From a virus, in IMG/VR virus record IMGVR_UViG_3300012920_007377, positions 1 to 32,052 of that record: DNA of 32,052 nt; one strand, given 5' to 3'. Positions 28,075 through 32,052 of the stretch are shown here, in pieces (the first letter of the stretch is position 1; each line of letters starts with the position of its first letter). The notes below the pieces were generated by a model. It was not told where the DNA came from, did not search any database, and saw nothing but the letters and a program-made list of their open reading frames with translations. The translations under genes and the position numbers were made by a program.

Positions 28075-28172
28075 ACCCCAGGTCTATCCCTGGCGCCTCC
28101 ACTTTTAACGGATGGGAAATCCGCTAGTCTTTCCTAGTGCCACTCATTTTTTCGGAGCTGAGGTCGCTCTTT
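28075..28172 (-). ncRNA. Structured RNA upstream of the DUF1127 gene
   Basis: On the minus strand four adjoining hairpins can form: GAGC-GACCTCA-GCTC (28155-28169), CTAG-GAAAGA-CTAG (28124-28137), CGGAT-TTCCC-ATCCG (28109-28123) and CCAGG-GATAGA-CCTGG (28078-28093). CTCA in the first loop can pair with TGAG at 28143-28146, giving a pseudoknot. A late motif ATAAATA (28183-28189) places transcription start at its 5' edge. No protein frame is found. It may be a regulatory leader or an independent small RNA. I know no class that matches. Confidence 0.5.
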
Positions 28173-28182
28173 CTTACACTGT

Positions 28183-28189
28183 TATTTAT
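28183..28189 (-). promoter_or_regulatory. Late-promoter-like motif ATAAATA
   Basis: Minus strand GTAATAAATAACAG, immediately before the structured RNA and the DUF1127 operon. Confidence 0.5.
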
Positions 28190-28251
28190 TACACATATGT
28201 AAGTATTACTGTACTATTTTCGTAAAGACTGTCATGCAGTCAGTGCATAGA

Positions 28252-29331
28252 TTAACCAATACCAGCGGCACTCATTGTGATTTGTGCAAACTGTTCCCTT
28301 GGTCCTGCTTTTGTAGGAATCATACTGATTCCAAAGCCTGTGATTTGTCCTGTTTCTCTTAACTTAAGAATATCTTCGCCTACTCGTCCCATGCCAGTTT
28401 TTTGACGTGTAAAACTAATTAACAAATAAGCATCAAAGTTATCACGGTTTTTGTACCATTCAAAGTTTTGTTTTACATATTCAGCAATACACACATTTGG
28501 ATCTGTTTGTCCAAATGTTTCTGCAATACTGTTTGCATAAGGACCAAAGTTAGGCTTCATAAGTTCTAGTGCAATTTTTTGACGTAACTGTCTGTTAGCA
28601 CTATCACTTGGATCTAACTCTGCATTTAAACTTTTAACAAACTCGCTAATACCAATACTACCGCCTTTGCTTCCACGGATACGCTCTAGTGTAGCAGGAA
28701 TGTTTTCTTCGTATTTTTCTAGTGTAGCCATTTGCTGTGCTTGTCCAGCGCCACCGTGTCCTAAACGTCCACCAGCACCACTACTACCCACAGCGGCTTT
28801 TACTTCCACTTTACCAATACCTTCTATTTCAGTATCGCCATCGCCTTCTGCTAAACGTATTTTATTACTAAGCATTGCAAGTGCAAATTCGCCTGGACCT
28901 TTTTGTGCTTGTCCAACACCATACTGCTTTAAAACATCAAATGCTTTTATAGCAACTGCATCTCCATCAAATACTGCGCTAAAAGTGTTTACAGGTTTTT
29001 TAAGTTGTTCTATATTAATTACGCCGCCTGTTTCTAGTTTTTTAAGAAACTTGTTCATGCTTGCATAATCGCTATCTAGTTGACTGAGAATTTTTGTAAG
29101 TTGTATACGGTGTGCTTCTTTTGTTTTTTCTGGCATAAGTTCATCTGCCATAGGACTTTTAAAAGCGTTTGTTATATTGTTACCTACTGTATCACTGTTA
29201 AGTAATTTCCAGATACGGTCTAATAATTTTGCTTGCTCTTCATCAGTGGCTTCTAGTCCACTAATTGTAGCAATAATCTTTTCTTTTTCAGTATTTAGAT
29301 CATCATACTCACGTAATTCACTGTATCTCAT
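28252..29331 (-). CDS. Large hypothetical protein, candidate PD-(D/E)xK nuclease fold
   Basis: 359 aa, GAGGA site. The N-terminal 120 residues are helical (MRYSELREYDDLNTEKEKII). Around 145-192: GPGEFALAMLS (Glu148), GDGDTEIEG (Asp164/166), VEVKAAVG (Glu176, Lys178) and GGRLGHGG, matching the spacing of the PD-(D/E)xK restriction-type nuclease core. C-terminal 160 residues contain FEWYKNRDNFDAYLLISFTR and end KAGPREQFAQITMSAAGIG. A structural role is equally possible. Transcribed from a late motif at 29356-29362. Confidence 0.6.
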   Translation of the reverse strand: MRYSELREYDDLNTEKEKIIATISGLEATDEEQAKLLDRIWKLLNSDTVGNNITNAFKSPMADELMPEKTKEAHRIQLTKILSQLDSDYASMNKFLKKLETGGVINIEQLKKPVNTFSAVFDGDAVAIKAFDVLKQYGVGQAQKGPGEFALAMLSNKIRLAEGDGDTEIEGIGKVEVKAAVGSSGAGGRLGHGGAGQAQQMATLEKYEENIPATLERIRGSKGGSIGISEFVKSLNAELDPSDSANRQLRQKIALELMKPNFGPYANSIAETFGQTDPNVCIAEYVKQNFEWYKNRDNFDAYLLISFTRQKTGMGRVGEDILKLRETGQITGFGISMIPTKAGPREQFAQITMSAAGIG

Positions 29332-29355
29332 TTTGCAATCCTCAGTTATTACACT

Positions 29356-29362
29356 TATTTAT
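29356..29362 (-). promoter_or_regulatory. Late-promoter-like motif ATAAATA
   Basis: Minus strand CGATAAATAAGTG, 25 bases before the start of the 28252-29331 gene and directly after the guaC stop. One of the clearest examples in the window. Confidence 0.55.
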
Positions 29363-29366
29363 CGAT

Positions 29367-30485
29367 CTAAGTTGTTCTTAAGGTTGTTGATTCGTAAGTA
29401 CGATTAAATTGATTTGCAACTTGTACAAAGGTTGTACACTTACTCAAGTGCTTGAGTTTAATTGCGCCTGCATATGTACAAGTGCTACGTACACCGCCTA
29501 GTATGTCTTGTAGTGTTTTGCCTACTGCACCTCTATAAGGTACAAGCACTTCTCTACCTTCACTACTGCGGTATTCTTTTAGTCCACCAAAATGTTTTTC
29601 GTTTGCGGCATTACTACTCATGCCATAAAACTGTACAAATTTTTGCTCTTCAAAATAAGGAATAAATGTTCCCTCTGGTGTTTTATATGCTCCGCCTGTG
29701 GCAATATGTTTTGTAACAATAGATCCGCCACCTTCATCGTGTCCAGCAAGCATGCCTCCAAGCATTACAAAATCTGCACCTCCAGCAAAAGCCTTTGCCA
29801 CATCACCAGCGCAAGTACAACCGCCGTCAGCAATAATATGTCCGCCCAATCCATGCGCCGCATCGGCGCACTCAATAACCGCACTAAGTTGGGGATAGCC
29901 CACCCCAGTCTGTATGCGAGTCGTACAAACCGACCCTGGTCCGATTCCGACTTTGACGATGTCTGCTCCATTTAAAATTAACTCCTCAGTCATTTCGCCT
30001 GTAACTACATTACCTGCAATAATTACAACATCAGGATATTGTTCACGAAATTGTTTTACAAAAGCAACAAATCGTTCGCTATAACCGTTTGCTACATCAA
30101 TGCATACATACTTTAGTTTTTCTCCAACTTGTTCGTATACATCTCTAAATTTTGCATGGTCTCTGTCTTGTATACCAATACTCATTGCAACATAGTCTGT
30201 GCGTTCTGGTATATCACTATCAAAGTATGCAACTAAATCTTTTACACTAAGTGTTTTTACTAAACAAGTAAACACTCCGCCAGTTGCTAAAAAGTCTCCC
30301 ATTTCCATTGTGCCAACACCGTCCATGTTGCTAGCCATAATAGGAATACCTTCATAGTCTTGTTTACTGTTACGGAAAGTAAAACGTCTTTCTAATCGCA
30401 CTTCTTTACGACTTCCTAGTGTGCTACGCTTGGGTCTAATCAAGACGTCACTATAGTCCAGCTTCTGGTCCTGTTCTATTCTCAT
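29367..30485 (-). CDS. guaC: GMP reductase (IMPDH/GMPR family)
   Basis: 372 aa; E. coli GuaC is 347. IMPDH/GMPR barrel signatures: [25 protein letters not shown], the catalytic loop [12 protein letters not shown] with Cys187, [43 protein letters not shown] and the FYGMSS motif. No CBS domains. The last three features and the Cys position favour GMP reductase (GMP to IMP with NADPH) over IMP dehydrogenase. A phage enzyme would rebalance purine pools from degraded host RNA. Follows clpS after four bases. Confidence 0.88.
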   Translation of the reverse strand: MRIEQDQKLDYSDVLIRPKRSTLGSRKEVRLERRFTFRNSKQDYEGIPIMASNMDGVGTMEMGDFLATGGVFTCLVKTLSVKDLVAYFDSDIPERTDYVAMSIGIQDRDHAKFRDVYEQVGEKLKYVCIDVANGYSERFVAFVKQFREQYPDVVIIAGNVVTGEMTEELILNGADIVKVGIGPGSVCTTRIQTGVGYPQLSAVIECADAAHGLGGHIIADGGCTCAGDVAKAFAGGADFVMLGGMLAGHDEGGGSIVTKHIATGGAYKTPEGTFIPYFEEQKFVQFYGMSSNAANEKHFGGLKEYRSSEGREVLVPYRGAVGKTLQDILGGVRSTCTYAGAIKLKHLSKCTTFVQVANQFNRTYESTTLRTT

Positions 30486-30489
30486 GGGT

Positions 30490-30795
30490 TTACTCTTTTT
30501 CTAGATCAACTGTTAAGTCATGACCCTGATTACGTGAGTCGCTTAACGTTTCAGCACACTTTTGTTCTGCTATCTCATAAGGATAAACGCCAGCGGTGCC
30601 TCTACCGGCTTGGTGTATTGTAAGTGTAATGTCTTTTGCGGCATCAAAATCGTGCCCAAAAATACGCATTAAAACTTCAATTACATAATCCATAGGTGTA
30701 GTGTCATCATTATGTAACACCACCTTCCATTTATCAGGGGGTGCTAAATTAATAACAGTGTTGGTTCTTTTTTCAATTGCTACATCTACAGTCAT
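30490..30795 (-). CDS. clpS: ClpS adaptor protein
   Basis: 101 aa; host ClpS are about 100-110. Core motif [20 protein letters not shown] (27-46), then [20 protein letters not shown] and [11 protein letters not shown]. ClpS binds N-degron substrates through the DD/His pocket and hands them to ClpA; the Asp pair and the downstream His are present. The N-terminal 20 residues, which block ClpA processing, are also present. Weak ribosome-binding site. Followed by guaC after four bases. Confidence 0.93.
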   Translation of the reverse strand: MTVDVAIEKRTNTVINLAPPDKWKVVLHNDDTTPMDYVIEVLMRIFGHDFDAAKDITLTIHQAGRGTAGVYPYEIAEQKCAETLSDSRNQGHDLTVDLEKE

Positions 30796-30814
30796 TATCT
30801 ATCTCGTTGTGTGT

Positions 30815-30836
30815 GGGCAGGAACTAAGTCCTGCCC
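30815..30836 (-). repeat. GC-rich hairpin between hsp20 and clpS
   Basis: GGGCAGGA (30815-30822) pairs with TCCTGCCC (30829-30836), loop ACTAAG. The T run (TTTT) lies on the plus-strand side, so on the coding strand it cannot be a normal terminator; it may be an mRNA-stabilising or processing element in the clpS leader. Confidence 0.55.
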
Positions 30837-30843
30837 TTTTGTA

Positions 30844-30850
30844 TATTTAT
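30844..30850 (-). promoter_or_regulatory. Late-promoter-like motif ATAAATA before clpS
   Basis: Minus strand AAAATAAATATACAAAA overlapping the hsp20 stop codon; the GGGCAGGA hairpin then lies in the clpS leader. Confidence 0.4.
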
Positions 30851-31284
30851 TTTACTTGTGTAATGCTAATTGACTTTGGTTTTAGTTCTTCTGGAACTTC
30901 TCTAACCAAATGTACATTTAACATACCAAGTTCAAGTGTAGCAGTTTCTACATGCACATGCTCTGCAAGTTGAAAAGTACGCTTGAAGTTTCGTGTACCA
31001 ACTCCTTTGTGTAGGTAATTGGTATCCTCACTGCCTACAGGCTGTTTGCCTTCGATTTGTAGTTCGTTACCGTCTTGTGTAACATCGAGGTTATCCATAC
31101 TAAAGCCAGCAACTGCAATACTAATCATGTATTCATCGTCGTTAATCTGTACAATGTTGTATGGAGGGTAATTGCCGCTACTTGATGTGTTAGCAAATGT
31201 TCTTTCCATCTCGTTAAACATTCTGTCAAAACCGATAGTCGCACGGTGGAAAGTTGGTAGGTCTAGTGTTGTTAATCTTGTCAT
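30847..31284 (-). CDS. Small heat-shock protein (Hsp20/alpha-crystallin)
   Basis: 145 aa, AAAGGAG site. N-terminal arm MTRLTTLDLPTFHRATIGFD, alpha-crystallin domain about 38-130 (YNIVQINDDEYMISIAVAGF, NFKRTFQLAEHVHVE, LELGMLNVHLVREVPEEL) and C-terminal KPKSISITQVK with the Ile-x-Ile motif that locks oligomers. Hsp20 genes are common in T4-like marine phages and may protect phage proteins during assembly. Confidence 0.93.
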   Translation of the reverse strand: MTRLTTLDLPTFHRATIGFDRMFNEMERTFANTSSSGNYPPYNIVQINDDEYMISIAVAGFSMDNLDVTQDGNELQIEGKQPVGSEDTNYLHKGVGTRNFKRTFQLAEHVHVETATLELGMLNVHLVREVPEELKPKSISITQVK

Positions 31285-31285
31285 T

Positions 31286-31335
31286 TTGTTTCTCCTTTAA
31301 AAGCAAGAATTGTTATGGAGCCCTTATGGCACTCC
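31286..31335 (-). promoter_or_regulatory. hsp20 leader with hairpin and possible thermometer
   Basis: The leader carries a hairpin GGAGTGCC-ATAA-GGGCTCC (31317-31335). Nearer the start, TTCTT can pair with AAGGA of the ribosome-binding site around loop GCTTTTA, which would hide the site at low temperature in the manner of short RNA thermometers. Only the pairing potential is seen. Confidence 0.35.
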
Positions 31336-31372
31336 TGATGTATCACAAATTTCATTTTTGCTCTACATATAT

Positions 31373-31401
31373 TATTTATGTACTCCGACATAAAAAGTCA
31401 A
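31373..31401 (-). promoter_or_regulatory. hsp20 promoter, overlapping early and late motifs
   Basis: Minus strand TTGACT (31396-31401), 17-bp spacer, TAAATA (31373-31378), the last overlapping late motif ATAAATA (31373-31379). Leader of about 85 bases follows. Confidence 0.55.
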
Positions 31402-31420
31402 TACCTTCAACAAAAAAAAT

Positions 31421-31684
31421 TTAATATTTTTTGCTTTCTACGTTTGGTACGCCTGGCAAACCTTCTTTAGTTGCTTTTTTAATCCAACGTTTACGAGCCG
31501 CCGCTTTTGCTTTTTTTCGTTTAAGGCTGGGTTTTTCATAATGCTGACGTTCTCTTAGCTCTTTGAGAATACCTTCATTATTAACCATTTTCTTTAACCT
31601 GCGTAATGCACGGTTTACGTCATTGTTATGCACTTTAACAACCATGCCGTTTTCAGGGTCTTTTTTGTGTGCTTTTCTACTCAT
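31421..31684 (-). CDS. rpsU: Ribosomal protein bS21
   Basis: 87 aa, the alphaproteobacterial length. Body MVVKVHNNDVNRALRRLKKM, then LRERQHYEKPSLKRKKAKAA and RKRWIKKATKEG. bS21 sits at the mRNA exit of the 30S subunit near the anti-Shine-Dalgarno sequence and is one of the ribosomal proteins known from phage genomes, including pelagiphages, from memory. ATGA overlap with infC upstream couples the two. Confidence 0.95.
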   Translation of the reverse strand: MSRKAHKKDPENGMVVKVHNNDVNRALRRLKKMVNNEGILKELRERQHYEKPSLKRKKAKAAARKRWIKKATKEGLPGVPNVESKKY

Positions 31685-32052
31685 TTTTCACTCTTAATAA
31701 TTGCAATTAATCTATTACCGTTTAATTGTGGTTTACTCTCAAAGTCCAAGCCAGTGATTTCTTCCATTAAGCGGTTTATAATATCAAAGCCAACTTGCGT
31801 ATTGGCCATTTCTCGTCCTCTAAAACGGACAAGTAACTTTACGTGATTACCTTTTTCTATAAACTTACGAACATGATTACACTTTGTTGTAAAGTCATGT
31901 GTGTCTATACCAGGACGAAACTGAATCTCTTTTAATTCAATTCTACTTTCACGTTGTTTCTTCGCCTGCTCTTTAGCCTGGCGTTTTTTCTCAAATAGAT
32001 ACTTGTTTAAATTTGTAATTTTACAAACAGGAACATCAGATTTATCTGTAAT
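31681..32052 (-). CDS. infC: Translation initiation factor IF-3, 5' part outside window
   Basis: The last 123 residues are visible. They begin near the end of the N domain (VPVCKITNLNKYLFEKK), then linker RQAKEQAKKQRESR and IF-3 C domain IELKEIQFRPGIDTHDFTTK, HVRKFIEKGNHVKLLVRFRG and REMANTQVGFDIINRL, ending IIKSEK. The RPGIDTHDF and RFRGRE blocks are the signature of bacterial IF-3. Stop overlaps the bS21 start (ATGA). Confidence 0.93.
   Translation of the reverse strand: MTDKSDVPVCKITNLNKYLFEKKRQAKEQAKKQRESRIELKEIQFRPGIDTHDFTTKCNHVRKFIEKGNHVKLLVRFRGREMANTQVGFDIINRLMEEITGLDFESKPQLNGNRLIAIIKSEK

Noticed and set aside
28075-28172. Known riboswitch or ribozyme (glutamine, TPP, fluoride, SAM, hammerhead, HDV-like) in the region before DUF1127
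   Set aside because: None of the conserved cores I can recall for these classes was present on either strand.

Overview
The window looks like part of the genome of a large, T4-like (Tevenvirinae-related) marine myovirus that infects an alphaproteobacterium. The phage reading rests on a two-subunit type II topoisomerase of T4 size (gp39-like 622 aa, gp52-like 438 aa), dense small genes joined by ATGA or TAATG overlaps, nine tRNA genes, T4/cyanophage-style late promoter motifs (ATAAATA or CTAAATA), and many small proteins of the kind seen in marine T4-like phages. The host reading rests on a circularly permuted two-piece tmRNA, a DUF1674 (SDHAF4-like) protein, DUF1127, pseudoazurin and a GMP reductase. 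No capsid, tail, polymerase, integrase, rRNA or CRISPR is present. The DNA is AT-rich and most genes are on the minus strand.

Layout, left to right. 1-5.3 kb (minus): a class II aminoacyl-tRNA-synthetase-like gene cut by the window edge, a DUF1674 protein, small proteins, both topoisomerase subunits, and a (p)ppGpp-hydrolase-like HD protein behind a promoter with a palindromic operator. 5.3-10.3 kb: a small plus-strand membrane protein, a 2OG-Fe(II) dioxygenase, a zinc ribbon, tRNAs Gly-Leu-Thr-Trp-Ser, a small outer-membrane protein, the tmRNA, small proteins and tRNA-Leu. 10.3-13 kb (minus): three blocks of small conserved phage genes, each behind the same TTGACA-palindrome-TATNNT promoter. 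13.1-14.8 kb (plus): six small genes ending in a DUF3307 membrane protein. 14.8-21.6 kb (minus): a curli-like operon with csgF, csgG, two curlin-repeat proteins, a FecR protein, a secreted Cys protein, a small membrane protein, an outer-membrane-like protein and a CHASE2 adenylate-cyclase-like protein. 21.7-25.1 kb: two tRNAs (one an odd long-arm Ile), small secreted proteins, AlgH/YqgE, Smr, tRNA-Arg, and a plus-strand MscS-like beta-domain/lipase/Met-His membrane peptide trio. 25.1-28.2 kb (minus): a DUF1127 protein preceded by a structured RNA, DoxX, several small membrane proteins and pseudoazurin. 28.2-32.05 kb (minus): a possible nuclease-fold protein, GMP reductase, ClpS, Hsp20, ribosomal protein bS21, and IF-3 cut by the window edge.

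Taken together the accessory genes suggest reprogramming of the host at several levels: translation (IF-3, bS21, tRNAs, tmRNA), proteolysis (tmRNA tag, ClpS), stringent response (HD hydrolase), nucleotides (GMP reductase), respiration and copper (DUF1674, pseudoazurin, DoxX, small Met/His and Cys-rich membrane peptides) and the cell surface (curli secretion module plus FecR/CHASE2 signalling). Except for the motifs quoted, these functional links are inferences from gene content and order.
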